Shown: positions 1 to 10,297, counted from the first letter of the stretch. The stretch is 58,751 nt of DNA from Geosporobacter subterraneus DSM 17957 (GCF_900142145.1 NZ_FQZV01000027.1:1-58751), one strand, 5' to 3'. The notes: generated from the letters alone by a model not told the origin. Made by a program: numbers and translations.

Positions 1-38
1 CTCAGGATGACAAATTATGGGTTAAGTTGACGCCTATG
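1..38. repeat. Right end of a dispersed inverted-repeat element
   Basis: The first 38 bases match, with one mismatch, the right end of the element at 8330-8517. They carry the CTCAGGATGACAAA segment and the terminal repeat TTAAGTTGACGCCT at 22-35. The rest of this copy would lie to the left of the window. It shows that two copies of one element flank the ilv-leu operon. Confidence 0.75.
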
Positions 39-73
39 ATTTCACTGTTTGAATAAGGGGAGGTAGAGCTTTT

Positions 74-1711
74 ATGAAAATAACAGGAGCACAGGCGATA
101 GTAACCTGTCTAAAGGAAAATAATGTAGAAGTCGTCTTCGGGTATCCGGGAGGGGCAATCCTCCCTGTATATGACAGTTTGATCACATCCGGAATCCGTC
201 ATGTATTGGTAAGAAATGAGCAGGGTGCTGCCCACAATGCCAGTGGATACGCCAGGGCCACAGGAAAGGTAGGGGTGTGCATTGCCACCTCCGGCCCTGG
301 TGCCACCAATCTGATAACGGGAATTGCCACCGCCTATATGGATTCCATACCCATTATCGCCATTACCGGGCAGGTGCCTTTGCAGATGATCGGCAGAGAT
401 GTTTTTCAAGAGGTAGATATTACTGGCGCCATAGAACCATTCTGCAAACACAGCTATCTGGTAAAGGATGCCGGGGAGATTCCACGGATCATGGCAGAGG
501 CCTTCTATATTGCTAAAAGCGGAAGACCGGGACCGGTGCTAATAGACATACCGAAGGATGTAGCCCAGCAGTCCATCCAATATAAATATCCTGAGAAAGT
601 AGAGTTAAGGGGTTATAAGCCTACGATTGCAGGTCATCCTCTTCAAATAAAAAAGGTAGTGCAGGCTATTAGCGAATGTACAAGACCGGTGATCTGCGTA
701 GGCGGCGGAGTGATTTCTGCCAATGCAGGGGAAGAGGTATTAACACTGTCTGAGATGATTCAAGCGCCTGTTGTAAATACCTTGATGGGCAAAGGCGCTT
801 TTCCGGAAAATCATTTTCTGTATAGCGGAATGGTAGGGCAACATGGCAGTGCAGCAGCCAACAAGGCGGTTAGTCAGTCGGATCTGCTGATTATTTTAGG
901 AGCACGATTGGGTGACCGGGCTACGGGGAATGTGGATCATTTTGCTACCAAAGCAAAGATTATTCACATTGATGTAGATCCTGCAGAAATCGGAAAGAAT
1001 GTATCCACAAAAATCCCTATCGTAGGTGATATTAAGCATACCCTGGGTCTGTTAATCAGGCATCAGCCGACCCGCATGGAGAATGATTGGGGAAATCAGG
1101 TCAACCAGTGGAAGAAAAAGTGGGCATATCCTTATGCGAAGGGACTGTCTTTAAATCCAAGAGATATACTTCATAGATTGTCTGCCATGATTGATTCGCA
1201 AAACAGCATATTGGCAACTGATGTAGGTCAGCACCAGATGTGGGCAGGGGGTCACTATCGTGTAGAGCGGCCTAGATCCTTCATCACTTCTGGGGGGTTG
1301 GGGACAATGGGATATGGATTGCCTGCAGCAATAGGTGCAAAGCTGGGGGATCCGGAAAAAGAGGTAATTCTTTTAACAGGAGATGGCAGCTTTCAAATGA
1401 GTCTTCAAGAATTGGCGGTTCTGGTTCAGGAGGATATTGCTGTTAAGATCATACTGTTTAACAATAACGCCCTGGGCATGGTTCGAGAGCTGCAGCGGCA
1501 TTACTGCGAAGGAAGGTATTATCAAGTGCATATGAAAGGGAATCCTGATTTCGGCATCCTAGTCAGTGCTTATGGCATTCCCTATTTAAAGGTTGACAGT
1601 CCAGAGGCATTGGAAAAGGGCCTAAAAGGACTGCTGGAGAGCAGTACTTCAATGCTGTTGGAAATAGCTGTTGATGCTGAGGATTATGTAGTAGCCCCTA
1701 GTAACAAATAG
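74..1711 (+). CDS. ilvB: Acetolactate synthase, large (catalytic) subunit
   Basis: This cytoplasmic ThDP enzyme joins two pyruvates to acetolactate, or pyruvate and 2-oxobutyrate to acetohydroxybutyrate, the first common step of valine, leucine and isoleucine synthesis. The 545-residue length is normal. The N-terminal domain has the catalytic glutamate in RNEQGAAHNASGYAR. The middle domain is FAD-binding-like, and the C-terminal ThDP motif runs from GDGSFQMS to NNNALGM. A GGGGAGGT ribosome site precedes the ATG. It is the first visible gene of a seven-gene operon, and ilvN follows after 22 bases. Any T-box or attenuator leader would lie upstream of the window. The only uncertainty is subtype (AHAS against catabolic ALS), which the ilvN and leu neighbours settle. 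Confidence 0.97.
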   Translation: MKITGAQAIVTCLKENNVEVVFGYPGGAILPVYDSLITSGIRHVLVRNEQGAAHNASGYARATGKVGVCIATSGPGATNLITGIATAYMDSIPIIAITGQVPLQMIGRDVFQEVDITGAIEPFCKHSYLVKDAGEIPRIMAEAFYIAKSGRPGPVLIDIPKDVAQQSIQYKYPEKVELRGYKPTIAGHPLQIKKVVQAISECTRPVICVGGGVISANAGEEVLTLSEMIQAPVVNTLMGKGAFPENHFLYSGMVGQHGSAAANKAVSQSDLLIILGARLGDRATGNVDHFATKAKIIHIDVDPAEIGKNVSTKIPIVGDIKHTLGLLIRHQPTRMENDWGNQVNQWKKKWAYPYAKGLSLNPRDILHRLSAMIDSQNSILATDVGQHQMWAGGHYRVERPRSFITSGGLGTMGYGLPAAIGAKLGDPEKEVILLTGDGSFQMSLQELAVLVQEDIAVKIILFNNNALGMVRELQRHYCEGRYYQVHMKGNPDFGILVSAYGIPYLKVDSPEALEKGLKGLLESSTSMLLEIAVDAEDYVVAPSNK

Positions 1712-1733
1712 TCCTTGAAAGGAGAAATGAGCG

Positions 1734-2261
1734 ATGCGCCATACCATATCTGTGTTGGTAGAAAATCATCCCGGTGTATTATCCAGAGTGTCTGGACTTT
1801 TCAGCCGCCGGGGATTTAATATAGAAAGTCTGGCAGTAAGCACCACCGAGGACCCTACGATCTCCCGCATGACCATTATGGTAGATGGAGATGATGCGGT
1901 GGTAGAGCAGGTGACAAAACAATTGAACAAACTGATAGATGTCATTAAGGTTTTCGATATATCTAAGGATTCTGTGATGCGGGAATTGGCTTTGATCAAA
2001 GTAAGTGCCGGCCCCGCAGACAGAAATGAAATCATTCAAATTATGAATATCTTCCGGGCAAAGGTAGTAGATTTGAGCAAAAGCTCTATTACCATTGAAA
2101 TCACGGGAGACAGTGAAAAAATATCAGCCCTGGAGGAGCTGCTCAGACCCTTCGGCATCAAGGAAATGGTCCGGACGGGAGCCATTGGTATTGAGAGAGG
2201 AAACAAAAACGGCAAGCAGCAAAACGGCAGCTCCGAGGATTCGAATAAATTGGAGGGATAA
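1734..2261 (+). CDS. ilvN: Acetolactate synthase, small (regulatory) subunit
   Basis: This is the ACT-domain regulatory subunit that stimulates IlvB and gives feedback inhibition by branched-chain amino acids. At 175 residues it has the usual length. The N-terminal ACT domain starts with the typical [20 protein letters not shown] motif, followed by RRGFNIESL; the second half is the IlvN C-terminal domain (ALIKVSA... to KEMVRTG). A short Lys/Asn-rich tail follows. The start is preceded by AAAGGAG. It sits between ilvB and leuA, with only 2 bases to leuA, so translational coupling is likely. Confidence 0.97.
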   Translation: MRHTISVLVENHPGVLSRVSGLFSRRGFNIESLAVSTTEDPTISRMTIMVDGDDAVVEQVTKQLNKLIDVIKVFDISKDSVMRELALIKVSAGPADRNEIIQIMNIFRAKVVDLSKSSITIEITGDSEKISALEELLRPFGIKEMVRTGAIGIERGNKNGKQQNGSSEDSNKLEG

Positions 2262-2263
2262 GG

Positions 2264-3781
2264 ATGGCAGGTAAAATTCATATATTTGATACAACCCTAA
2301 GAGATGGAGAGCAGTCCCCAGGGGTCAGCCTCAATATCCAGGAAAAACTTCAGATTGCAGCCCAACTGGCAAAATTAAACGTAGACGTAATAGAGGCAGG
2401 CTTTCCCATTGCCTCTAAAGGTGACTTTGAAGCAGTTAGAGCAATCGCCCAGAAAATAGAGGGCCCTATTATTGCGGGTTTGGCGCGGGCGGAAAAAAAG
2501 GATATTGACCGAGCCTGGGAAGCACTGCAGTATGCAAAAAGGCCTAGGATTCATACCTTTATAGCTACTTCTGAAATTCACATGCAGCACAAATTAAGGA
2601 TGTCCAGAGAAGAGGTTCTGAATCGGGCCATCGAGATGGTTAAGTATGCACGGAGTCTATGTGAGGATATCGAATTTTCAGCAGAGGATGCCTTCCGCAG
2701 TGACCCAGCCTTTTTATATCAGGTTTTCGAAGGGGTTATTGCTGCAGGGGCCAGGGTCATCAACATCCCGGATACTGTAGGCTATGCAACCCCTGTGGAG
2801 TTCGGAAGATTGATCAGGAATATCAAAGAAAATGTAAGCAATATAGATCAGGCCATGGTCAGCGTACACTGTCACAATGATTTAGGGATGGCAGTGGCCA
2901 ATACCTTAGCTGCCTTAGAAAATGGGGCCCAACAGCTGGAGTGTACTATTAACGGCTTGGGAGAGCGGGCAGGCAATGCGGCCCTAGAAGAGATTGTGAT
3001 GGCACTGCATACCAGAAAGGACTGGTTCAACGGAGCCACTGGAATCATCACGGAACAAATTCACCGAACCAGTACCCTCGTCAGCAAGCTGACAGGGGTT
3101 TCTGTACAGCCCAATAAGGCTATTGTAGGAAACAATGCCTTTGCCCATGAATCAGGCATCCACCAGCACGGGGTATTGAATGAAAGGACCACCTATGAGA
3201 TTATGACACCTGAATCTGTGGGGTTGAAGGAAAACCAAATGGTTCTTGGAAAGCACTCCGGTCGGCATGCCTTTGAAGAGCGGCTGAAGGAGTTGGGCTT
3301 CTCTTTGAACAAAGAGGAAATTGAAGAGTGTTTTGTAAAGTTTAAAGACTTGGCAGATAAGAAGAAAATAGTTTCCGATCAGGATTTGGAAGCCTTGCTG
3401 TCGGAAAAAATTACGGAGATTCCGGAGACCTATGTGATGGATTACTTTCACATCTCCAGTGGAAACAAGACCGTATCCACCTCAACCGTCAAGCTGCTGA
3501 AGGAGGATATACTGATTGAGGAAGCCTCCACTGGGGACGGGCCTGTAGATGCAATCTTTAAGGCTATAGAAAAGGCCGTGGGCATGGAAATCATTCTGGC
3601 CGAGTATTTCTTAAAGGCGGTTACCAGCGGAAAGGATGCACTAGGGGAAGTGACCGTGAAGATACGGAAGAATGGTACCCTGTATCTGGGCAGAGGAATT
3701 AGCACCGATATTATTGAGGCCAGTGCCAAGGCCTATATCAATGCAATCAATAAGATGATCTATACGGAGCAAGAAAATTAG
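2264..3781 (+). CDS. leuA: 2-isopropylmalate synthase
   Basis: LeuA condenses acetyl-CoA with 2-oxoisovalerate to 2-isopropylmalate, the committed step of leucine synthesis. The 505-residue protein has the HMGL-like TIM barrel with the metal/active-site motif [10 protein letters not shown] near the N-terminus and the metal-ligand motif [10 protein letters not shown] linker region with HESGIHQHG follows, then the C-terminal LeuA allosteric domain (about residues 370-505), the site of leucine feedback in this family. An AGGGATAAGG site overlaps the end of ilvN. It is a close relative of the next gene, cimA, but carries the leucine-type motif set. Confidence 0.96.
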   Translation: MAGKIHIFDTTLRDGEQSPGVSLNIQEKLQIAAQLAKLNVDVIEAGFPIASKGDFEAVRAIAQKIEGPIIAGLARAEKKDIDRAWEALQYAKRPRIHTFIATSEIHMQHKLRMSREEVLNRAIEMVKYARSLCEDIEFSAEDAFRSDPAFLYQVFEGVIAAGARVINIPDTVGYATPVEFGRLIRNIKENVSNIDQAMVSVHCHNDLGMAVANTLAALENGAQQLECTINGLGERAGNAALEEIVMALHTRKDWFNGATGIITEQIHRTSTLVSKLTGVSVQPNKAIVGNNAFAHESGIHQHGVLNERTTYEIMTPESVGLKENQMVLGKHSGRHAFEERLKELGFSLNKEEIEECFVKFKDLADKKKIVSDQDLEALLSEKITEIPETYVMDYFHISSGNKTVSTSTVKLLKEDILIEEASTGDGPVDAIFKAIEKAVGMEIILAEYFLKAVTSGKDALGEVTVKIRKNGTLYLGRGISTDIIEASAKAYINAINKMIYTEQEN

Positions 3782-3847
3782 CAAAGTGAAATTAAGGATT
3801 CCTTCCAGGAAAGGTAAGAAGATGGAATATTTATGGAGGTACAGGAA

Positions 3848-5422
3848 ATGAAAAAGATAGCCATCTATGATACAACCTTGAGGGATGGAGCACAAGCAGA
3901 AGGAATTTCTTTCTCTGTAAAAGACAAAATAAAAATCGTCGAAAAGTTGGATGCTTTAGGAGTAGATTATATCGAAGCAGGAAATCCAGGCTCCAATCCA
4001 AAGGATTTAGAATTCTTCAAGTCAATTGCCCCCATGGAATTGAAGCATTCAAAATTGGCGGCCTTTGGCAGCACCAGGCGCACCAATAAGCCTGTGGAAG
4101 AGGATGCAAACATACAGGCCTTACTGAGAGCAAATACGCCTGTAGTAGCCATATTCGGAAAAAGTTGGGACTTTCATGTTACTGAGATCATCCACACCAC
4201 CCTTCAGGAAAATCTCAATATGATCCAAGATACCCTTCAATATCTGAAGGATAAAGGGAAAGAAGTGATCTATGATGCGGAGCACTTCTTCGATGGGTAT
4301 AAGCATAATCCGGACTATGCAGTGGAAACTTTGAGAGCAGCCGCAGCCGGAGGTGCATCCTGGCTGGTACTCTGTGATACGAATGGAGGGACCCTGCCCC
4401 TTGAGATCAAAGAGATTACAAGGAAAATAGTTAAGGAATTTCAGGTTCCTATCGGCATTCACTGTCACAATGACACGGGGATGGCGGTTGCCAATTCCTT
4501 TATTGCTATACAGGAGGGGGCACGACAGCTGCAGGGAACCCTCAACGGCTATGGAGAGCGCTGCGGAAATGCGAATCTGTGTGTATTGATCCCAAATTTA
4601 CAATTAAAAGCCGATTATTACTGTATTGAGGATAAAAAGCTGAAAGAGCTTACGGGAATTTCAAGATGGGTTAGTGAGCTTGCCAATATGGCCCATGATG
4701 AAAAAATGCCTTATGTAGGAAACAGTGCCTTCGCCCATAAAGGAGGAATGCATATTGATGCAGTTCATAAGAATCCACTTTCCTTCGAGCATATACCTCC
4801 TGAAGTTGTAGGAAATGAACGGAGAGTGCTGATGTCAGAAGTGGCGGGTAGGAGTACGATTCTATCCAAGATCAGAGGAATAGATGGCCGCATTCATAAG
4901 GAGTCACCGGAAACAAAAGAAATTATAGAACGATTAAAAAGTTTGGAGAATGAAGGATATCAGTTTGAGGGAGCAGAGAGCTCTGTTGAGTTGATGATAC
5001 GAAGAAAAATTGGAGCCCATAAGCGCTTTTTTGAGATTAAGGATTTCCGGGTACTCTCTGAAAAGCCTTGGAAGGACGATAATAGTGCCACTGCTATGAT
5101 TAAGGTGGCAGTGGGAGATCAAGAAGCAGTAACAGCAGCAGAAGGAAACGGCCCGGTAAATGCGCTGGATAAAGCCATTCGAAAGGCATTGGAAGTTTTT
5201 TACCCCCAATTAAAAAACAACCGTCTAACGGACTATAAGGTACGGGTGCTCGATACAAATGCTGCTACAGGTGCAAAGGTAAGAGTTCATATCGAATCCA
5301 CTGACGGAGAAAATGTTTGGGGAACAGTAGGCGTATCTACAGATATTATTGAAGCAAGCTTTGAAGCTCTGGTGGATTCAATCGAATACTTTTTATTTAG
5401 AGAAATGGAACAGGAGGAATAG
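3848..5422 (+). CDS. cimA: (R)-citramalate synthase, CimA type
   Basis: The protein (524 residues) has a DRE-TIM HMGL barrel with TLRDGAQAEG at the N-terminus, HCHNDTGMAVANS, and a C-terminal LeuA-type dimer/allosteric domain. In this subfamily the enzyme joins pyruvate and acetyl-CoA to citramalate, giving 2-oxobutyrate for isoleucine without threonine deaminase. The ATG at 3848 is preferred because GGAGG lies at 3835-3839; the in-frame ATG at 3833 contains the ribosome site itself. Its place between leuA and leuCDB fits, because LeuCD and LeuB can also process citramalate and methylmalate. The CimA call rests on GNPGSNPKD and AGGASWLVLCDTNGG-type motifs; substrate choice is inferred. Confidence 0.9.
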   Translation: MKKIAIYDTTLRDGAQAEGISFSVKDKIKIVEKLDALGVDYIEAGNPGSNPKDLEFFKSIAPMELKHSKLAAFGSTRRTNKPVEEDANIQALLRANTPVVAIFGKSWDFHVTEIIHTTLQENLNMIQDTLQYLKDKGKEVIYDAEHFFDGYKHNPDYAVETLRAAAAGGASWLVLCDTNGGTLPLEIKEITRKIVKEFQVPIGIHCHNDTGMAVANSFIAIQEGARQLQGTLNGYGERCGNANLCVLIPNLQLKADYYCIEDKKLKELTGISRWVSELANMAHDEKMPYVGNSAFAHKGGMHIDAVHKNPLSFEHIPPEVVGNERRVLMSEVAGRSTILSKIRGIDGRIHKESPETKEIIERLKSLENEGYQFEGAESSVELMIRRKIGAHKRFFEIKDFRVLSEKPWKDDNSATAMIKVAVGDQEAVTAAEGNGPVNALDKAIRKALEVFYPQLKNNRLTDYKVRVLDTNAATGAKVRVHIESTDGENVWGTVGVSTDIIEASFEALVDSIEYFLFREMEQEE

Positions 5423-5425
5423 GAA

Positions 5426-6694
5426 ATGGGTATGACAATGACGCAAAAAATACTGGCGCAACATGCCGGTTTGAAAGAAGTAAAACCAGGACAGCTGATT
5501 CAGGCAGATTTGGATATGGTGCTGGGAAATGATATTACTGCTCCGGTAGCAGTTGAGGAGTTTAATAAGATTGGATGGGACAGCGTATTTCATAAGGAAA
5601 AGATTGCAATTGTACCGGATCACTTTACGCCTAATAAGGATATAAAATCAGCAGAGCAGTGTAAAACAATTCGGGAATTTGCCAGAAAGCATGAGATTAA
5701 GCATTACTTTGAAATCGGACAGATGGGTATTGAGCATGCGCTGCTTCCGGAGAAAGGTTTGGTAGTACCGGGTGATCTGGTGATTGGTGCAGACTCACAT
5801 ACCTGTACCTACGGTGCACTGGGAGCATTTTCCACAGGTATTGGCAGTACCGATATGGCAGCGGGTATGGCTACCGGTAAGGCCTGGTTTAAAGTACCGG
5901 AGGCTATTAAATTTGAACTGACGGGAACCTTGGGTGAATGGGTAAGCGGCAAGGATGTGATTCTTCATATTATTGGAAAAATCGGCGTTGAAGGAGCCCT
6001 GTACAAATCCATGGAATTCACAGGAGAAGGATTGAAGGCATTATCCATAGATGACCGCTTTGCCATGGCCAATATGGCTATCGAAGCGGGTGCAAAAAAT
6101 GGAATTTTTGATGTAGATGAAGTCACACTGCAGTATGTAAAGGAACATTCCACAAAACCTTACACAGTATATCAGGCTGATGAAGATGCAGTCTACAGTG
6201 AGGTTTATCCCATCGATCTATCTCAGATTAAGCCGACAGTAGCATTTCCCCACTTGCCGGAGAACACAAGAACCATCGACGAGGTAGGGGATGTTGCTAT
6301 CGATCAGGTGGTAATCGGTTCCTGTACGAATGGACGTATAGAAGACATGCGCATTGCAGCAAAAATATTGGAAGGAAAACAAGTACATCCTCATGTAAGA
6401 ACCATTATTTTTCCCGCAACTCAGAAGATTTACCTACAGGCTATGGAGGAAGGCTTGCTGAAAATATTCGTGGAAGCGGGAGCGGTCGTGAGTACACCTA
6501 CTTGCGGACCATGCCTGGGCGGCCATATGGGTATTCTTGCAAAAGGGGAAAGAGCAGTTGCTACCACCAATAGAAACTTTGTGGGAAGAATGGGTCATCC
6601 AGAAAGTGAAGTGTATTTAGCCAGTCCAGCCATAGCTGCAGCATCAGCCATAACAGGTAAAATATCATCACCAAAGGAGGTAATAGGATGTTAA
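5426..6694 (+). CDS. leuC: 3-isopropylmalate dehydratase, large subunit
   Basis: LeuC is the [4Fe-4S] aconitase-family subunit that isomerises 2- to 3-isopropylmalate together with LeuD, and probably also citramalate here. At 422 residues it is the shorter, two-subunit bacterial/archaeal form. Cluster cysteines are seen in VIGSCTNGR and in [11 protein letters not shown] (two cysteines), and substrate motifs include [29 protein letters not shown] site precedes the ATG at 5426; an alternative ATG at 5432 would shorten it by two residues. It overlaps leuD by 7 bases. Confidence 0.96.
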   Translation: MGMTMTQKILAQHAGLKEVKPGQLIQADLDMVLGNDITAPVAVEEFNKIGWDSVFHKEKIAIVPDHFTPNKDIKSAEQCKTIREFARKHEIKHYFEIGQMGIEHALLPEKGLVVPGDLVIGADSHTCTYGALGAFSTGIGSTDMAAGMATGKAWFKVPEAIKFELTGTLGEWVSGKDVILHIIGKIGVEGALYKSMEFTGEGLKALSIDDRFAMANMAIEAGAKNGIFDVDEVTLQYVKEHSTKPYTVYQADEDAVYSEVYPIDLSQIKPTVAFPHLPENTRTIDEVGDVAIDQVVIGSCTNGRIEDMRIAAKILEGKQVHPHVRTIIFPATQKIYLQAMEEGLLKIFVEAGAVVSTPTCGPCLGGHMGILAKGERAVATTNRNFVGRMGHPESEVYLASPAIAAASAITGKISSPKEVIGC

Positions 6695-7182
6695 TAGGAA
6701 AAGTCATCAAATATGGAGATAATGTAGATACAGATGTGATCATACCGGCAAGATACCTAAACACCTCGAATCCACTGGAGCTGGCAAAGCATTGTATGGA
6801 AGATATTGATGCCAGCTTTATAGAAAGAGTTGAAAAGGGAGATGTGATGGTAGCAGGACGCAACTTTGGCTGTGGTTCCTCTAGAGAGCACGCCCCTATT
6901 GCTATCAAAGCATCTGGAATCAGCTGTATTATCGCTGTCAGCTTTGCGCGTATTTTTTATCGCAACGCCATCAACATTGGATTACCAATATTGGAGTGTG
7001 AAGATGCGGCAAGAGCAATTGAAGAAGGTCAGCAGGTGGAAGTTGACTTAGCCAACGGAAGGATTGTAAATCGTACTACAGGAGAAAGCTATAAGGCAGC
7101 ACCCTTCCCAGAGTTTATGCAAGAGTTGATCAAGGCGGAGGGACTAATCAATTACGTAAAAAAAGGGAGGGCACAGGGATGA
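6688..7182 (+). CDS. leuD: 3-isopropylmalate dehydratase, small subunit
   Basis: LeuD is the swivel-domain partner of LeuC. The 164-residue protein has the expected motifs [14 protein letters not shown] and [14 protein letters not shown], and the family's usual short length. It starts inside leuC, with AAAGGAGG upstream in the leuC coding region, and overlaps leuB by 4 bases. This tight packing points to coupled translation and equal subunit supply. Confidence 0.96.
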   Translation: MLIGKVIKYGDNVDTDVIIPARYLNTSNPLELAKHCMEDIDASFIERVEKGDVMVAGRNFGCGSSREHAPIAIKASGISCIIAVSFARIFYRNAINIGLPILECEDAARAIEEGQQVEVDLANGRIVNRTTGESYKAAPFPEFMQELIKAEGLINYVKKGRAQG

Positions 7183-8249
7183 AGATAGCACTGATACCCG
7201 GTGATGGAATCGGACCGGATATTATTGAAGAAGCAGTAAAGGTAATTAATGCTGTTGGGGAAAAGAAACAAATTTCCTTTGAATTTATCACTTATCTGGC
7301 GGGGGGAGCTGCCATTGATCAAACCGGTATACCCTTGCCGGAAGCTACGCTGGAGGGCTGTAAAAAAAGTGATGCAGTACTGCTAGGGGCTGTAGGTGGA
7401 CCTCAATGGGACACACTGCCGGGACATCTGCGCCCGGAAAGAGGACTCTTGGGATTGAGGAAGGGAATGGAGTTGTTTGCCAACCTAAGACCAGCACTAC
7501 TGTTTCCTCAGTTAAAGGCTGCATCTACCTTGAAGGAAGAAGTTATCGGCGATGGTATTGACATCATGGTTGTGCGGGAGTTAACAGGAGGCATTTACTT
7601 TGGAGACAGAGGAAGAAATGAAGAAGGGACAAGAAGTGCTTATGATATGGAAACCTATTCAGAGCCTGAAATTGACAGAATTACAAGAATCGGTTTTGAA
7701 ATTGCAAAAAAAAGAAAAAAGAAACTTACTTCTATTGACAAAGCCAATATTTTAGAAACCTCTCGGCTTTGGAGAGAGGTGGCAGAGAGAGTTGCCAAGG
7801 AATACCCGGAAGTAGAACTGCATCACATGTATGTAGATAATTGCGCTATGCAGCTGATCCGAAACCCCCATCAGTTTGATGTAATGGTTACCAGCAACAT
7901 GTTTGGAGATATATTGAGTGACGAGGCTTCTATGCTGACGGGCTCCTTAGGGATGCTTCCTTCTGCCAGCCTAGGCAGTGGAAAGCTAGGGATGTATGAG
8001 CCGATCCATGGCTCTGCACCGGATATTGCGGGACAGGATATCGCCAATCCGATTGCTGCGATTCTCTCGGCAGCTATGATGTTTAGATACTCTTTCGAGA
8101 TGGAAGCAGAAGCAGTGATGATTGAAGAGGCTGTTGCCCGCGTGTTGGAAGCCGGCTATCGAACAAAGGATATCATGGAAAAGGATATGAAGCTGGTGGG
8201 AACAAAGGAAATGGGAAGTTTGATTGCAGAGGAAATAAAAAAGATGTAG
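7179..8249 (+). CDS. leuB: 3-isopropylmalate dehydrogenase
   Basis: LeuB oxidises and decarboxylates 3-isopropylmalate to 2-oxoisocaproate with NAD. The 356 residues include the N-terminal PGDGIGPDI motif, GAVGGPQWD, the substrate arginines around [13 protein letters not shown], the metal and cofactor site [14 protein letters not shown], and the nucleotide loop [12 protein letters not shown]. It is the last gene of the operon, and a terminator hairpin overlaps its stop codon. Action on 3-methylmalate for the citramalate route is likely from context but cannot be read from sequence. Confidence 0.96.
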   Translation: MKIALIPGDGIGPDIIEEAVKVINAVGEKKQISFEFITYLAGGAAIDQTGIPLPEATLEGCKKSDAVLLGAVGGPQWDTLPGHLRPERGLLGLRKGMELFANLRPALLFPQLKAASTLKEEVIGDGIDIMVVRELTGGIYFGDRGRNEEGTRSAYDMETYSEPEIDRITRIGFEIAKKRKKKLTSIDKANILETSRLWREVAERVAKEYPEVELHHMYVDNCAMQLIRNPHQFDVMVTSNMFGDILSDEASMLTGSLGMLPSASLGSGKLGMYEPIHGSAPDIAGQDIANPIAAILSAAMMFRYSFEMEAEAVMIEEAVARVLEAGYRTKDIMEKDMKLVGTKEMGSLIAEEIKKM

Positions 8250-8270
8250 CTTTGAAGCTGCATCTTTTTT
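8240..8270 (+). terminator. Intrinsic terminator of the ilv-leu operon
   Basis: AAGATGTAGCTT pairs with AAGCTGCATCTT across a 2-base loop, and six T residues follow. The stem includes the leuB stop codon. Confidence 0.9.
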
Positions 8271-8329
8271 CTGCAGTGTGCCGAATTACGTATCGTGATC
8301 TATTAAGGATGTTGTAGGGTTGGACCCAA

Positions 8330-8517
8330 AGGCGTCAACTTAATCCAAATATTTCTAAATAAACCTTAGAAGCATGTCATTCTGAGCGTTAGCAAAGAAT
8401 CTTATAGAACATAAGCAAGATTACTTTTGATTATCAGAATATATCATCTAGCTTAAAGATCCTTCGACTCCGTTTTACTCCGCTCAGGATGACAAATGAT
8501 GGGTTAAGTTGACGCCT
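8330..8517. mobile_element. MITE-like element with terminal inverted repeats
   Basis: The element is about 190 bp long. It begins with AGGCGTCAACTTAA (8330-8343) and ends with the exact reverse complement TTAAGTTGACGCCT (8504-8517). A second, inner inverted repeat is TGTCATTCTGAGCG (8375-8388) against CGCTCAGGATGACA (8481-8494), with one mismatch. No ORF is inside, so it would be a non-autonomous element or a structured intergenic repeat. The right end is repeated at 1-38. No clear target-site duplication is visible: the flanks are GTTGGACCC on the left and GGGTTGGGCC on the right, themselves a disturbed hairpin. Confidence 0.65.
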
Positions 8518-8560
8518 ATGGGGTTGGGCCTCTGTGTCCAACCGCATTACGATCCTAATA

Positions 8561-8626
8561 GCGGGAATGGAAACCTTGATGGCGGGAATGGAAACCTTGA
8601 TGGCGGGAATGGAAACCCGCCACTAC
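8561..8626. repeat. 21-bp tandem repeat ending in a dispersed hairpin
   Basis: The 21-bp unit starting GCGGGAATGGAAACC begins at 8561, 8582 and 8603. The third unit ends in TGGCGGG...CCCGCCACTAC (8601-8626), the reverse orientation of the hairpins at 10260-10285 and 54683-54708. The remaining gap up to 8806 shows no ORF; an A/T-rich stretch probably holds the promoter of the next gene, but no clean -35/-10 pair was found. Confidence 0.8.
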
Positions 8627-8806
8627 ATTAGTTTTTATGGGCAGTATGCTTTGCAACGGATCTCTTGCCAGTGAAAAATCTTATATTATAGAAGGAAAAT
8701 GAATGGATATATAGAAATCAATCATATAGTCTATTTTCACCTAGACTTGGGTATAAATAGTATAAAAACCAGAGAATTGGTGCAAAAATGATTGGGAGGG
8801 AATGAC

Positions 8807-9373
8807 ATGATGAAACTAGTACCTGAGAAGACAGCACTTTTAGTAATCGATGTACAGTGGGATTATTGGAAGTTGAAATTGCCCCAAGTACCCCCTGCTT
8901 CTTTACTGTTCAAGCTGAAAACTCTGATTCATTTTTGTAGAAGCCGCAAAGTAAAAGTAGTCTATATTAAACACATCAGTCACAACACAAGAAGCATGTT
9001 TTTCCAGGAGGGAACAGAGGGTACGGAGATTATGGAAGAAATAAAGCCTTTAGCGGAAGAGACGGTGATTACAAAACATACTCCAGGTTCTTTTTTTAAT
9101 ACAAATCTCAACGACCTCTTACGCGAAGCAGGTATTGAGAACCTGATTCTTACAGGAATGCGTACGGAGCATTGCTGCGACACCACTACAAGGGAGGCTC
9201 ATGCCCTAGGGTATCGAAACTACTTTATATCTGACTGTACCGCTACTTTTGATATTGTAGAGAAAAATGGAGAGGTTATTCCTAGAGAGGAAATTCAAAA
9301 AATGACGCAAGCTGTTCTAAATAACGGTTTTGCTACAGTATTGAGTGCAGATGAAATCATGGAGCTTTTTTAG
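8807..9373 (+). CDS. Isochorismatase-family cysteine hydrolase
   Basis: This 188-residue cytoplasmic protein has the isochorismatase/nicotinamidase fold. The catalytic triad candidates are the Asp in LLVIDVQWDY, the Lys in ITKHTPGSFF, and the first Cys in TGMRTEHCCDTTTREA. The family hydrolyses amides or enol ethers such as nicotinamide, isochorismate, ureidoacrylate or N-carbamoyl compounds; the substrate is not clear here. A GGGAGGG site at 8794-8800 favours ATG 8807 (next ATG at 8810); an upstream TTG would contain the ribosome site. It stands alone between the repeat region and truA, 60 bases before the latter. Confidence 0.85.
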   Translation: MMKLVPEKTALLVIDVQWDYWKLKLPQVPPASLLFKLKTLIHFCRSRKVKVVYIKHISHNTRSMFFQEGTEGTEIMEEIKPLAEETVITKHTPGSFFNTNLNDLLREAGIENLILTGMRTEHCCDTTTREAHALGYRNYFISDCTATFDIVEKNGEVIPREEIQKMTQAVLNNGFATVLSADEIMELF

Positions 9374-9433
9374 AGAATCCTGATCAGCGTGGCAATGCCT
9401 GTTGCCTGAGAGGAAGGAGAAATAGGAGTAAGC

Positions 9434-10171
9434 ATGAGAAATATACGATTGACGATTGAATATGACGGAACAAAATATAATGGATGGCAGAGGTTGGGAA
9501 ACACGGAAAATACCATACAGCATAAGCTGGAGAATGTATTGAGCCTGATGTCTGGAGAAAATATTGAGGTCATTGGATCGGGAAGAACCGATGCGGGGGT
9601 TCATGCCTTAGGACAGGTGGCCAACTTCCATACCCGCAGCCCAATGACCACAAGGGAGATTTTAGATTACTGCAATCACTATTTGCCCCAGGATATTGTG
9701 GTGAAAAAAGCGGCAGAGGTGGAGGAACGGTTTCATGCCCGGTACAATGCTGTCAGCAAAAAATATATGTATCGTATTTGGAACAGCCATATTCCCACCG
9801 CCTTTTACCGAAAATACTCCTACCATGTACCTGAGCCTCTCAGCATAGAAAAAATGAGAAAAGGCACAGCCTATTTAGTGGGAAAACATGACTTTCAGGC
9901 CTTCTCTTCAGTAAAGTCTAAAAAGAAATCCACAGAACGGGAGATATACAGCATAGAAATCCTTAAGGAAAGAGAAAGGATAGATATCCTCTTCCATGGA
10001 AACGGATTTTTGCATAATATGGTCAGAATTATGACAGGAACCTTGCTGGAGATTGGGCTGGGAAAGCGAAAAGCAGAGGAGATCCCCCTGATATTAGAGG
10101 GAAAAATAAGAGAAAAGGCAGGTGTCACAGCACCTGCCCAGGGATTGTTTCTCTATGAGGTATATTATTAA
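9434..10171 (+). CDS. truA: tRNA pseudouridine(38-40) synthase
   Basis: TruA converts uridines 38-40 of the tRNA anticodon stem to pseudouridine. The 245-residue length is normal. The catalytic aspartate is in GSGRTDAGVHALGQ, and other family motifs are EYDGTKYNGWQ and the C-terminal HGNGFLHNMVRIMTGTLLEIG. The start follows GGAAGGAGAAATAGGAG. It is not in the common rplQ/ecf/truA cluster; it appears as a single gene or a pair with the hydrolase upstream. In many Firmicutes a second TruA paralog exists, so this may not be the only copy. Confidence 0.94.
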   Translation: MRNIRLTIEYDGTKYNGWQRLGNTENTIQHKLENVLSLMSGENIEVIGSGRTDAGVHALGQVANFHTRSPMTTREILDYCNHYLPQDIVVKKAAEVEERFHARYNAVSKKYMYRIWNSHIPTAFYRKYSYHVPEPLSIEKMRKGTAYLVGKHDFQAFSSVKSKKKSTEREIYSIEILKERERIDILFHGNGFLHNMVRIMTGTLLEIGLGKRKAEEIPLILEGKIREKAGVTAPAQGLFLYEVYY

Positions 10172-10259
10172 AGATTAGTGTCTTTAAATGGTTTAATGAT
10201 GATGTGGGGTTTAGGAGGGTACAGAGACCCTCTCCTTCTTTTTTATATTGAAAGATTTT

Positions 10260-10285
10260 GTAGTGGCGGGTTTCCCTGCCCGCCA
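10260..10285. repeat. Dispersed short hairpin, GTAGTGGCGGG family
   Basis: TGGCGGG (10264-10270) pairs with CCCGCCA (10279-10285) around TTTCCCTG. Near-identical hairpins are at 8601-8626 (inverted) and 54683-54708. It lies between the convergent genes truA and hcp and could serve as a bidirectional stop, but it has no T-run. Confidence 0.75.
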
Positions 10286-10297
10286 TTGTTATTTGGA

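Noticed and set aside
8561-8626. Possible CRISPR-like repeat
   Set aside because: Units are directly adjacent with no spacers and there are only three copies.
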